A DNA stretch of 15,111 bases from DASXRU01 sp036506395 (GTDB lineage Bacteria > Acidobacteriota > Blastocatellia > Pyrinomonadales > Pyrinomonadaceae): positions 1 to 15,111 of the forward strand of contig DASXRU010000028.1 of the NCBI GenBank assembly GCA_036506395.1. Direction: 5' to 3'. A program made the translations under genes and the position numbers. Shown here piece by piece: positions 1 through 7,078 of this stretch (position 1 is its first letter; every line of letters begins with the position of its first letter). The notes beneath the pieces were generated by a model, which had not been told where the DNA came from, did no database searches, and saw only the letters and a program-made list of their open reading frames with translations.

Positions 1-215
1 GTTTGTGGGTTCGCCCCGGACCTGGCACCGCAAAGGAAAAAGGCGTAGCGCAAATCAGGCCAGGTTACCGCACGGAAAAGTCGCAGGCTTTCCGTCCAGC
101 AGGCGGGTAGTTGCAAAGCGTCACTTCAGCTCTGATCTAGCGACGACAAATCAGCGAGCGGAAAACTATTCAGCGAGCCAAAGCCGCGCCCGCATGCAGG
201 AGTTCGGCTCGCTAC

Positions 216-236
216 TGACAGTGCGGCCGCCTGTCA
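216..236. repeat. small inverted repeat downstream of first gene
   Basis: Arms TGACAG (216-221) and CTGTCA (231-236) are perfect complements around a 9-base centre that itself contains the palindrome GCGGCCGC. It lies about 35 bases beyond the stop of the minus-strand gene ending at 271. It may fold as part of the 3' untranslated end. No T-run follows on either strand, so it is not a textbook intrinsic terminator. Confidence 0.4.
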
Positions 237-251
237 TGCTTGATCAGATTG

Positions 252-267
252 GGCGGCTTCGACCGCC
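252..267 (-). terminator. terminator-like hairpin without U-run
   Basis: GGCGG (252-256) pairs with CCGCC (263-267) around a six-base loop containing TTCG. On the minus strand it begins 4 bases after the stop codon (271-273) of the small secreted protein gene. This position suits a transcript end or 3' stabiliser for the subtilase operon. No run of T follows, so termination is inferred from position and structure only. Confidence 0.4.
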
Positions 268-270
268 TGT

Positions 271-717
271 CTAACGGCGCTGAGGTTGGGTTCGAATGCT
301 TCGAATAGAAGCGATCCACAATTCTTTGCCTTGGTCCTCTTCGCTTAGATCCACCAACTTACCACGCACTGAGACTTCCTGGTCCAAGAAAGAGGCTAAT
401 GCCTCCTCGACACCTGCGGCATAAACGGCCAGGTCTTGCTTGCCAATGCACAAACTGTACTTGAGAGCGTTGCGGGTGTTAGGGCCTACCGGGGCCGTGC
501 GCTTTACCAAAGTGCCGCGCCAAAGTTTCTCTGGCTCCGAACGAGCCCGGTACCATTTAGCCTTTGCGTATATCGTTACCGGTTGGTCCTGTTTATCATC
601 ACCGCTCTGGTAGCCTGAGCCCGAAATGACAGCCATGAACGAGAGACTAACCATAAGTCCCGCGACTTGAATACGGTAGGCCCATTTTCCTCGATTTCGA
701 AAGATACGACGCATCAT
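271..717 (-). CDS. small secreted protein, possible OB-fold, coupled to subtilase
   Basis: A 148-residue protein of unknown function. Residues 1-35 form a basic stretch followed by a hydrophobic segment (about 18-33), so it is probably exported or membrane-anchored. The mature part is mixed alpha/beta. It ends with a segment reading VSVRGKLVDL at 115-124 and LWIASIRSI at 133-141, the rhythm of strands in small OB-fold proteins (a visual impression, not a family match). The single mature cysteine is C90. The ATG overlaps the stop of the upstream subtilase as ATGA, and a second ATG follows at once, so translation is probably coupled. This suggests work alongside the protease, for example as partner, substrate or inhibitor, but nothing in the sequence decides which. 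Confidence 0.75.
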   Translation of the reverse strand: MMRRIFRNRGKWAYRIQVAGLMVSLSFMAVISGSGYQSGDDKQDQPVTIYAKAKWYRARSEPEKLWRGTLVKRTAPVGPNTRNALKYSLCIGKQDLAVYAAGVEEALASFLDQEVSVRGKLVDLSEEDQGKELWIASIRSIRTQPQRR

Positions 718-2591
718 CGAAACATTTGCACCGCCGTCCAGTAAACCGTCTGAGGTGCGGCAGGAACACTAAACCCGCGAATACGCAGAATCCATCTGCC
801 CGATGCCAGTGAACCACTAACTCGCGCCCTTTCAAACACGCTGTTGACCGACACGCTGGATGCCCTTACCGTCCCGCTCGGATCAATCAAGCTCAGATCG
901 ATATCATTATGCGCTTGTGCCGCCGTTTCCGGCCACCAGAGCGCGCCGTCAAAAGTGTTTGGCGACCCTCCGCTCATGTTTATGGGAATGTCACAGGTAA
1001 CGCCGTTGCCGATTGAGACTTTACCCCACCAGCCAAAGCCATCGGTCGGCAGCCGCAAAGGACCTGCGCCGCTGGTGTTGTTGAAGGAAGGCTGTTGGCC
1101 GGAAAGAATCATTTGGGCATAGACCTGGCCCGGATCTATCACCCCAGAGCCACCCCGCAGCCAGTTGCGCAACAAAGCCGCAGCCCCGGAGGCATATGGC
1201 GTGGCGCCGCTCGTACCGCTAAAACTGCTTTTGAATGCAGTGTCGGAAGCATTGCTGGCGGTTTCTGTTTGAGTTGGAGCCTGTATGTCAGGCTTAAAGC
1301 GATTGTCTGGCGCCGGCCCGCGGCTCTGACTATTGATCTGAGCCAAAGTTTGCACGTCGAAGTCACCGACTCCGATGACCTTATGTGCATTAGCCGGTGT
1401 GTTGACAGTGCTCGCACCAGGTCCGTTATTACCATTGGCGGCAATGATCACCGCTCCGGCATCGAAGGCGTTGTCCGCGGCCGCGGAGATGCTGCTGGTG
1501 TCGCTGCCGCCACCCTGCATCTCAGCGACGATGACGCGATCAAGCACCGATACTGCGGCTTGAAATCCGCGCACTGCGGCGGCAGCGTCGAGACCGCCAC
1601 AACCATTAGGATAAACTTTGAAGCTGTCCAGAGTGATTGCGGTAACACCCCGCCAGGCGGCTCCCTGGCTGGCGTTAGCTGTGATGATCGCCCCGCTGGA
1701 GGTGCCGTGATTCCAGCAATCGTCCGTCGGATCCAGGCCGACACCGGTGTTGCAATCGGCGCCGCCGCGAACGCAATCACGGCGAAAGGCAATATGCGAG
1801 GGCCCGTTAAATTGCCTGTGGGTGAAACGCAGCCCGGTGTCGAGCAGGCCAATCCAACCACCGGTCAAGCCCAGATTGAAATAAGGATCGCTGACAATGC
1901 GTCCCCGGCCATCATCGACGTCATTGTTGGCATTACCGTCCTGCGGCGGTTTCTCGCCGGCATTCTGAGGTTCTACATACAATACGTCCTGACGGTCCGC
2001 CAGCGAGCGCACGCGGCCTAGAGGCATCTTTACCAAAGCGGCATTGATGAGCCAGAAGGTTTCCAGGATTTCAGCGTCATATTTCTTGAGCTGTTGCGCT
2101 TGCTCTTTGTAGGCGCCGGCCCGACGTTCCTTGATCTCTTCAATCAATTGATTCGCGCGGTCCATTACTTTTCGGTTCGCTGCCGATTCACGCCGCTCCA
2201 ACAGATTTGGTTCTGGAAAGCGAGGAATCCTAAAGTCGTCGCGGAAGTTGATCAGAACAAATTCACGCTCGCTGCCGCGAGCGCTCCGGATCCGCTCACT
2301 GAGCACGGGGTGAATCTTTTCGGTTCGCGGCCTTTCATATTTCTCTTCGTCCTTTTTTCTGTCGAAAGGCTTGGATGAAAACGCGTCCTGCGAAATCTCC
2401 TTCACTGAAAAACTGGTGATCTTCGCCTTTCGGATTTGCGCAATGTTGATACGGTTGAAGGGATCTTCAGCCTGGCGTCCTTTTTGATCCTGCACTTGAG
2501 CGTGGGGATTGGAGAAGAACAGCAGCACAAAGAGTAGCGGCAGGCCAAGGAAAAACTTGTAAGGTTGAATTTTGCGGGTTGGTGAGTGCAT
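714..2591 (-). CDS. secreted S8 family serine peptidase (subtilase)
   Basis: A 625-residue exported subtilisin-like endopeptidase. An N-terminal signal peptide (basic start, hydrophobic core about 13-27) is followed by a long charged pro-region. The pro-region ends in an inhibitor-I9-like stretch (about 108-208, finishing DVLYVEP), which in this family acts as chaperone and inhibitor and is cleaved off. The catalytic domain (about 240-480) shows D251 in LLDTG, H295 in NHGTS, oxyanion N386 in AANGN and S461 in SGTSGATP, so the triad is complete. Cysteines 273, 280, 292 and 331 could form disulfides after export. The C-terminal 110 residues are beta-rich and resemble a pre-peptidase C-terminal domain. 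AAAGGAG stands about 7 bases before the ATG. It is first gene of a two-gene operon with the small protein at 271-717. The exact substrate is unknown. Confidence 0.93.
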   Translation of the reverse strand: MHSPTRKIQPYKFFLGLPLLFVLLFFSNPHAQVQDQKGRQAEDPFNRINIAQIRKAKITSFSVKEISQDAFSSKPFDRKKDEEKYERPRTEKIHPVLSERIRSARGSEREFVLINFRDDFRIPRFPEPNLLERRESAANRKVMDRANQLIEEIKERRAGAYKEQAQQLKKYDAEILETFWLINAALVKMPLGRVRSLADRQDVLYVEPQNAGEKPPQDGNANNDVDDGRGRIVSDPYFNLGLTGGWIGLLDTGLRFTHRQFNGPSHIAFRRDCVRGGADCNTGVGLDPTDDCWNHGTSSGAIITANASQGAAWRGVTAITLDSFKVYPNGCGGLDAAAAVRGFQAAVSVLDRVIVAEMQGGGSDTSSISAAADNAFDAGAVIIAANGNNGPGASTVNTPANAHKVIGVGDFDVQTLAQINSQSRGPAPDNRFKPDIQAPTQTETASNASDTAFKSSFSGTSGATPYASGAAALLRNWLRGGSGVIDPGQVYAQMILSGQQPSFNNTSGAGPLRLPTDGFGWWGKVSIGNGVTCDIPINMSGGSPNTFDGALWWPETAAQAHNDIDLSLIDPSGTVRASSVSVNSVFERARVSGSLASGRWILRIRGFSVPAAPQTVYWTAVQMFR

Positions 2592-2643
2592 TTTTTTCTC
2601 CTTTGTGAAGTGCCCGGCATTGAGTGGCGCCAGGCGGATGTTG

Positions 2644-2660
2644 AACCAATCTGATTGGTT
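2644..2660. promoter_or_regulatory. palindromic operator candidate 1 (AACCAAT..ATTGGTT)
   Basis: AACCAATCTGATTGGTT is a perfect inverted repeat, 7-base arms around CTG. It lies 53 bases upstream of the subtilase ATG (minus strand, start at 2591), inside the expected promoter or leader region. Two related palindromes follow at 2707-2721 and 2771-2787. Recurrence of the same half-site suggests binding by one dimeric regulator. Confidence 0.6.
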
Positions 2661-2706
2661 TTACTCTTGGTGGTAATTTCGCAAGCTTCGTGCCGCCTCC
2701 TAATGC

Positions 2707-2721
2707 AACCAAAAATTGGTT
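2707..2721. promoter_or_regulatory. palindromic operator candidate 2 (AACCAA..TTGGTT)
   Basis: AACCAAAAATTGGTT is a perfect inverted repeat with AACCAA/TTGGTT arms, the same half-site as at 2644-2660. The centre-to-centre distance to that first site is about 62 bp, close to six helical turns, so both would face the same side of the helix. Confidence 0.6.
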
Positions 2722-2770
2722 ACCTCAAGGAAAACGCCCAATGGCGAGAGCGTCTGTGTCTACTATGGAG

Positions 2771-2787
2771 GACCAATTCTGATGGTC
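2771..2787. promoter_or_regulatory. palindromic operator candidate 3 (degenerate)
   Basis: GACCAATTCTGATGGTC carries GACCA/TGGTC arms and shares the ACCAAT and CTGAT core of site 1. It lies about 65 bp beyond site 2. It is weaker than the other two but continues the regular spacing. Confidence 0.45.
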
Positions 2788-2841
2788 TGTCTGCTGGTGT
2801 GGACAAACTAATACTGATATTGCTGTTGCCGCGCATGAGGA

Positions 2842-2868
2842 GACTTGGCGTCAACGGAGCGCCAAGTC
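2842..2868 (-). terminator. stem-loop across the stop codon of the DUF885 gene
   Basis: GACTTGGCG (2842-2850) and CGCCAAGTC (2860-2868) form a perfect 9-bp stem. The 9-base loop contains the stop codon of the DUF885 gene (complement of 2851-2853). On the minus strand no T-run follows, so this is a terminator-like or mRNA-stabilising hairpin and not a classical intrinsic terminator. It separates the peptidase gene from the subtilase operon. Confidence 0.5.
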
Positions 2869-4560
2869 CAGCGACGATGAATCATCCAGCAGAATCCACT
2901 CGACGATCGATAGTGGCAGGCTGCCGTTCTTTATCAGGTCGTCGTGGAATTGGCCCAGACGAAAGTCTTTGCCTTTCTGGTCGCGATACTTCCCCAACAA
3001 GCGCATGATTTGCCACTTGCCGGTAATGTACGTGATCTTCTGCGTCGGGCTGGAAGCTGCCCCCGCCGCTTCGCCCTCGGCGGCTTCACGATCCAGACCG
3101 CCGGCTTCCATGAAGTACTTCACCGCCTGATCGAACGTCCAGCGGCCGGTGTGCAGATTCACATCGACGCCGATACGCGCGGCGCGGTAGCGCGAGAGGC
3201 GCAGGATCTGTCCCTGCGATGCTGAGTTGCTTGGATAAAGCCCGGTGCGCATCAGCATCTCTTCACCATAAAGCGCCCAGCCTTCGACGAATATGCCATC
3301 GCCATGCTGGCGGCGAATTTCATCTTTCAAATGATTTGCGATCGAGAGCTGCAGGAAGTGGCCGGGAATTCCTTCATGGCCCAGGATCGGGCGCGGGTCT
3401 TCAATCGCCGCGCGAATGTAAAAGTTCTTGCTGGCCGGATTGTAAGTGGGAATGAAATAGAAGCCGCTCGAGTCTTTATCGTAAACGCCGGGAGGATTCA
3501 TGAAACCGCCGGGACTGGTCGGCTTGAAAGCTTCGGGAAGCTGGCGAATTTCAAATCTGCCGAGATAAGAAGGGAGCGTGACCAGATGATTGGCTTTCAA
3601 AAAGTCGATCATCTCTGCTTCGCGGCTCTCGTAAGCCTTTAGAAATGCTTCCTGATCTTTAGGAATGTTTTTGCTGCGGGAAGGGTCTGGATTTGCAAGC
3701 GACGGATCGGGCAGCAACGATTCGAGCGCGCGATAACGCGCCAGCTCTGCCTGGCCCAGCATCTCCACCTGTTTGGCATCGAGCGGCAACAGGTAAATGT
3801 TCTTCAGCAGGTAGTTGTAATTCGTCTCGCCCATCGGCTTGAACGGCACCATTGCCGGCAGGCGTTTTTCCAGCCAGTCGGCATAGGCGTGAATCGCGGC
3901 TATGGCGGCGTCGCGCGACTTGACCAGGTCGTCGCGTTCACCCGGCGATAGACCGGTTGCCAGCGTCATCATGCTGTCGGTGAAGAGACTGTCGATGGAG
4001 CGCGCGGAATCGATGGCCAGTTGCGCGTACAGTTTTACTGGTTTCGTCAGGTTCTTTTTGCCTTGATCCATCAACGCCGGCATCTGTTTCAAGCGAGCAG
4101 CCGCGGCCAGCGCGCGATTGCGCGGGGTGTCGTATTCCTTTTTCAGGAGCGAGAAGATCCCGTTGGAGCATTCGTTGACGTAGGTTTGTGGATCGCTGTG
4201 CTCGAAATCCATTACCCGGTCAAAGAAAGCCACGCCTTCAAGTTGTGAACGAAACAACAGCCAGTCAATGCGGTCATCTTTCTTCCACTTCGCAGTTGGC
4301 ATCGTCGAGACCTGCGCCAGCACAGTTCGCACGTGTGCCCGGCGCGACTCTATTGCCGCGGGAGAGTAATCCGTTAGTTTATTGTCCCAGGTGTGCAGGC
4401 CCGCGTCGCTGCTGGAAACCGGATAGTTCTGGTTGCGCCAGCGGTAATACTCATCGGCCATGCGCCGCAAGGCCGGCGGCGATGATGATTGGGCGTTGGT
4501 TGCAATCGGTGTCAGGACCATCAAAACGCCTCCGACCAAAAGCCAGGTAAGCAGCCTCAT
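2851..4560 (-). CDS. secreted DUF885 family protein (putative zinc peptidase)
   Basis: A 569-residue exported protein of the DUF885 family. Members carry a gluzincin-like zinc motif, and most are uncharacterised putative metallopeptidases. The motif HEGIPGH places zinc-ligand candidates at H395 and H401 and the catalytic E396, with a further ligand candidate at E426 in FVEGWALYGEE; a family-typical LHTGRW segment follows near 470. Length is normal for the family. The start chosen is the ATG at 4560. It gives a clean signal peptide (MRLLTWLLVGG...TNAQ) and has AGGAGG 5-6 bases upstream. An in-frame ATG at 4635 would add 25 residues, but it lies upstream of the probable promoter and would bury the signal peptide. 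Probably periplasmic or extracellular; substrate unknown. Monocistronic. Confidence 0.92.
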   Translation of the reverse strand: MRLLTWLLVGGVLMVLTPIATNAQSSSPPALRRMADEYYRWRNQNYPVSSSDAGLHTWDNKLTDYSPAAIESRRAHVRTVLAQVSTMPTAKWKKDDRIDWLLFRSQLEGVAFFDRVMDFEHSDPQTYVNECSNGIFSLLKKEYDTPRNRALAAAARLKQMPALMDQGKKNLTKPVKLYAQLAIDSARSIDSLFTDSMMTLATGLSPGERDDLVKSRDAAIAAIHAYADWLEKRLPAMVPFKPMGETNYNYLLKNIYLLPLDAKQVEMLGQAELARYRALESLLPDPSLANPDPSRSKNIPKDQEAFLKAYESREAEMIDFLKANHLVTLPSYLGRFEIRQLPEAFKPTSPGGFMNPPGVYDKDSSGFYFIPTYNPASKNFYIRAAIEDPRPILGHEGIPGHFLQLSIANHLKDEIRRQHGDGIFVEGWALYGEEMLMRTGLYPSNSASQGQILRLSRYRAARIGVDVNLHTGRWTFDQAVKYFMEAGGLDREAAEGEAAGAASSPTQKITYITGKWQIMRLLGKYRDQKGKDFRLGQFHDDLIKNGSLPLSIVEWILLDDSSSLDLALR

Positions 4561-4601
4561 GATTTCCTCCTGAGCTCTAACGGGGATTGTTGGCAGGCAT
4601 G

Positions 4602-4629
4602 ATAATAGATATCGCGGCCTTTTGTGCAA
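4602..4629 (-). promoter_or_regulatory. sigma70-like promoter of the DUF885 gene
   Basis: On the minus strand TTGCAC (4629-4624) is followed after 16 bases by TATTAT (4607-4602), five of six matches to a -10 box; the -35 is weaker. Transcription would begin near 4595, about 35 bases before the ATG at 4560 and after the RBS-free stretch. This supports 4560 over the longer in-frame start at 4635. Confidence 0.5.
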
Positions 4630-4767
4630 GGCCATAGCAAGGTCAACGAAAATGGATGGGAATTATCTGAGCAGAGATTAAGACGGCTGCGGGTGAGCGG
4701 GCGAACGTTGAGGCCGGTATGTGACGACGTATTTAGCGTCCATGAAGCTTAAGCATTGTGAGATTGA

Positions 4768-4793
4768 GAGGGGCATTCGAGAGAACACCCCTC
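4768..4793 (-). terminator. weak terminator-like stem-loop
   Basis: GAGGGG (4768-4773) pairs with CCCCTC (4788-4793) around a 14-base loop. On the minus strand it begins 15 bases after the stop of the small membrane protein gene. Only a mixed TC-rich stretch follows, so its role as the 3' end of the 6071-4808 transcript is tentative. Confidence 0.35.
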
Positions 4794-4807
4794 CCGCCAA
4801 AGGGTTT

Positions 4808-5062
4808 CTAGCGTACTGCGATCCATCTAGCTATCCCGAGCAAGGCGGCGCTGATACTACTGACCACTAGCGCGTATAGTATCAACCGGCCGAGCGTTAA
4901 ATCGCGCGGTTTCACCCAGGGATAAATAATTAGCAGCGCGAGGAACTGACCCACAGTAAGGGCGATGATTTCCTTGGGTGGCATGCTGATCCGCAGGAGG
5001 CCAAAAACGATCATCATCCCAACCGACAGAACCAGTCCGCCTATTAGTAGTTTCTTTCGCAT
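4808..5062 (-). CDS. small integral membrane protein, unknown function
   Basis: An 84-residue very hydrophobic protein with three predicted membrane segments, roughly residues 5-22, 32-48 and 58-80, and basic ends (MRKK at the start, ARWIAVR at the end). GGGAG lies about 10 bases before the ATG. It follows the secreted 328-residue protein gene after only 22 bases on the same strand, so the two are probably one transcript. No family was recognised. Its place behind a secreted protein with a Cys/Gly-rich tail is compatible with an immunity, anchoring or export-helper role. The sequence itself does not distinguish these. Confidence 0.72.
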   Translation of the reverse strand: MRKKLLIGGLVLSVGMMIVFGLLRISMPPKEIIALTVGQFLALLIIYPWVKPRDLTLGRLILYALVVSSISAALLGIARWIAVR

Positions 5063-5084
5063 GATTTTACTACTCCCCTTTTTA

Positions 5085-6071
5085 TCAAGGGCGACGCGGC
5101 CTCAAGTTATTGGCGGCCGAAACAAGAACCGCGCCGATGCAACCAGCCGTGGCGCACGGCGCGAAAGACAGTTCAGCGAAGAATAATGAAGCGCCGAAGC
5201 AACCTCCCGCCAGTCCGGCGCAGTTACGACCGGCCTCCGCTGCAAATGGTCTATAGCCCACAAGGTTCCTCTGCACAGGACGCGGGTTGCGAAGAAACGG
5301 CTCGTAACTCTGAAACCGCGCGGGCATGATTAGAATTATCCCGTCTCCTCCGCCGTCTCTCGGCGTTGCTCCCGGCGCTAAGCTATCGTAGATCAGTTGC
5401 TGCGGGTAGGTTTGATAGTACCAGTCTCTTACCGCTGGATCGGGAAACTGCTCCGGCAGCAAATACAAAGGCGCTGCTTGTTGCTGAATCGGCGTTCCCA
5501 GGTTGAAGTTTGTAAACATCCCCGGCTGGTGATTCAGATAGCCAAGCCCGTCCGATTCAAATTTAAGTTCATAGCGAGCCGTCCACTCCGTAGGATTGTA
5601 CTCCGAGCGCGTGATAACAACATCAGCAACATAGCTGTCTGTAAGCGCGCCGGTGGCGTCGTAGAAGTGTGCGATGCCCAGACCTTGCCACTCATTGAAG
5701 AGATCAAGGGCAGTTACGAAGATTAGCTCAATGCCATCCCCTGTGACCGTCGTTTGCTGATGATGGTTATAGCTGGCTTTCCTGAAAGCTACTTCTTCAT
5801 TCTCAGGTGTGACTGTCCCTGTGATGGAGGTAGCCTCGTCCAGCTTGAGGCTATGCCCTCGCTTCTCGAAGGCTTCGAGAGCCCCACGGACTCTCTTGTC
5901 AGTTTCCCGAAGTTGTCTAACGTGATCGCCGACATTGCGGCCTTTCTCAACCTTGGATTTTACTCTGACTTTCTTGGCCTGGCCTTTCTGTGCAGGCGTA
6001 AAAAGCGCGTTCGTGATGATAAGTAGTGAAACAATGAGGATCAGACTCATTGCACGGTAATGTGTTTTCAT
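5085..6071 (-). CDS. secreted protein with Cys/Gly/Ala-rich C-terminal segment, unknown
   Basis: A 328-residue protein with a clear signal peptide (residues 1-27, ending near FTPA). Residues 30-75 are highly charged, mostly K, R and E. The middle (about 80-260) is beta-rich and rich in Tyr, Gln and Pro, without a recognised family. The last 50 residues differ sharply: a hydrophobic Gly/Ala-rich stretch carries the protein's only four cysteines, at 284, 291, 306 and 311 (C-x6-C-x14-C-x4-C). It ends in a basic RPRRP tail. This is the style of a disulfide-stabilised, membrane-active C-terminal peptide released from a precursor, but it may equally be a structural domain. AAGGAG stands 7 bases before the ATG. 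The 84-residue membrane protein follows 22 bases downstream. Confidence 0.8.
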   Translation of the reverse strand: MKTHYRAMSLILIVSLLIITNALFTPAQKGQAKKVRVKSKVEKGRNVGDHVRQLRETDKRVRGALEAFEKRGHSLKLDEATSITGTVTPENEEVAFRKASYNHHQQTTVTGDGIELIFVTALDLFNEWQGLGIAHFYDATGALTDSYVADVVITRSEYNPTEWTARYELKFESDGLGYLNHQPGMFTNFNLGTPIQQQAAPLYLLPEQFPDPAVRDWYYQTYPQQLIYDSLAPGATPRDGGGDGIILIMPARFQSYEPFLRNPRPVQRNLVGYRPFAAEAGRNCAGLAGGCFGASLFFAELSFAPCATAGCIGAVLVSAANNLRPRRP

Positions 6072-6106
6072 TTTGATTCTCCTTGTGCGCCGGGATAAAC
6101 CGGCAG

Positions 6107-6131
6107 GTTATAGTGAATGAAAGAGTCATTC
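6107..6131 (-). promoter_or_regulatory. -10 box with overlapping inverted repeat upstream of secreted protein gene
   Basis: GAATGA (6115-6120) and TCATTC (6126-6131) form a perfect 6-bp inverted repeat around AAGAG. On the minus strand it sits directly upstream of a -10-like TATAAC (6112-6107), 36-60 bases before the ATG at 6071. No good -35 is seen at normal spacing. A dimeric regulator bound here would cover the -35 to -13 region. Whether it is an activator or operator site is not determined. Confidence 0.4.
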
Positions 6132-6256
6132 GTTGAAGGTCTAACCATTGAATAGTGTTAAGAGGACCGACAGGTAAGGCAATTTCATTGGCCGTTCTTA
6201 CTGTTTATTGGCGGATCTTCCCTTGCCAGAGTCCCATGTGGTATTCCACTGCAAGC

Positions 6257-6574
6257 TTAAAGATATCGCCGTCTATGTTGAGTAGGCGTGGCGCCGTAAG
6301 TCTTCTTGAAGTCTCTGACAAAGTGGCTGTCGTCGCGGATGCCGACGATATTCATAATTTCCTTCACACTCAGGAAAGTCGCTTCCAGTAAGTCTTTCGC
6401 TTGTTGCATCCTGATCGATCTGAGGTACTGTGCCGGCGATGTGCCGGTTTCAGCCTTGAAGAGATAGTAGAAGCGCGAGGTTGATAGATTTACAGAACGG
6501 GCCAGCTTGGACGAACGCGTTCCTTGAGGATCGTCTTTCATTCGAGCCATCACTAGTTGCACTCTTTGATCCAT
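6257..6574 (-). CDS. AraC-type DNA-binding domain protein (stand-alone)
   Basis: A 105-residue transcription regulator that is essentially only the double helix-turn-helix of the AraC/XylS family. The first HTH lies around LARSVNLSTSRFYYLFK, and the second is the typical VKEIMNIVGIRDDSHFVRDF followed by the YGATPTQHRR end signature. The usual N-terminal ligand-binding domain is absent, so any signal sensing must come from elsewhere, as in MarA/SoxS-like proteins. An ATG at 6598 would add eight residues, but it has no RBS and directly follows an in-frame TGA. The ATG at 6574 has GGAAG about six bases upstream and is preferred. The gene points towards the secreted-protein operon, whose start is about 185 bases further on, making that operon a plausible target. 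Confidence 0.85.
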   Translation of the reverse strand: MDQRVQLVMARMKDDPQGTRSSKLARSVNLSTSRFYYLFKAETGTSPAQYLRSIRMQQAKDLLEATFLSVKEIMNIVGIRDDSHFVRDFKKTYGATPTQHRRRYL

Positions 6575-6734
6575 TTCAAGCTTCCGGAGCAGAAACATTC
6601 AGCACTGAGCTCTGCTACGCTTCGCGGCCGGGACATTTCCAGTTATCAAACTCCGATCTCTCCTGAGTTCTCGAAGAGGACGAAGGAGTTACTGACGCCC
6701 TTGCCTCTGCTCCGGCTTATGCCAGGCAGAGGTA

Positions 6735-6956
6735 TCAGGCGGCGTAGTTAAGACGGCGCGTGTATCTGTCCCAGGCGACTTCTGAAAGAAGACAGAGACG
6801 GCGATATCGGTCCATATCGGGCAAAAGAAGCGCGGCGTTGCGCGCTTCAGACATCCGTCGCCATGTCTCGAAAGCCTCAGATCGTTGCTGCCAGTTGACG
6901 GTCCCTGCCGAGACACCTTCAATCCGGGTCACCTTCAAAAATAGTTCCTGAATCAT
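6735..6956 (-). CDS. small hypothetical protein
   Basis: A 73-residue protein, not recognised. It is probably helical and soluble, rich in Arg, Trp and Leu, with no signal peptide or membrane segment. The start at 6956 is favoured by GGGAGG about six bases upstream; an in-frame ATG at 6998 lacks such a site. The gene is divergent from the winged-helix/TPR gene at 7131 (174 bases between starts) and lies 136 bases upstream of the AraC-type gene on the same strand. An overlapping open frame (6689-6922) has no comparable RBS and an unnatural composition. Existence is supported mainly by the RBS, so confidence is moderate. Confidence 0.55.
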   Translation of the reverse strand: MIQELFLKVTRIEGVSAGTVNWQQRSEAFETWRRMSEARNAALLLPDMDRYRRLCLLSEVAWDRYTRRLNYAA

Positions 6957-7078
6957 TGTGTCCTCCCTTGACGAGTCAGTATTGCCGTGCGATTCCATCC
7001 GGTCCTACAATCGACGGGTGGGAAAGGCCTCTGGTCCCGCGCCTTCTCACCTCATGCACGATATCGGCAACCCTGAAA

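Noticed and set aside
5..274. 89-codon plus-strand open frame at the left edge
   Set aside because: Arg/Ser/Pro-rich composition, no RBS, no recognisable fold, and it runs through the two hairpins and the end of the minus-strand gene. Treated as non-coding.
1095..2021. 308-codon plus-strand open frame opposite the first subtilase
   Set aside because: It lies antisense to the catalytic domain, whose triad and signal peptide are clear. Its composition is that of a reverse-complement shadow and no RBS is seen.
4561..4635. Longer N-terminus for the DUF885 protein starting at 4635
   Set aside because: It would place 25 residues before a good signal peptide and overlaps the probable promoter, while a strong RBS precedes the ATG at 4560.
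6689..6922. Alternative minus-strand open frame overlapping the 73-residue gene
   Set aside because: Pro/Thr/Arg-rich shadow without RBS; the overlapping frame starting at 6956 has GGGAGG in the right place.
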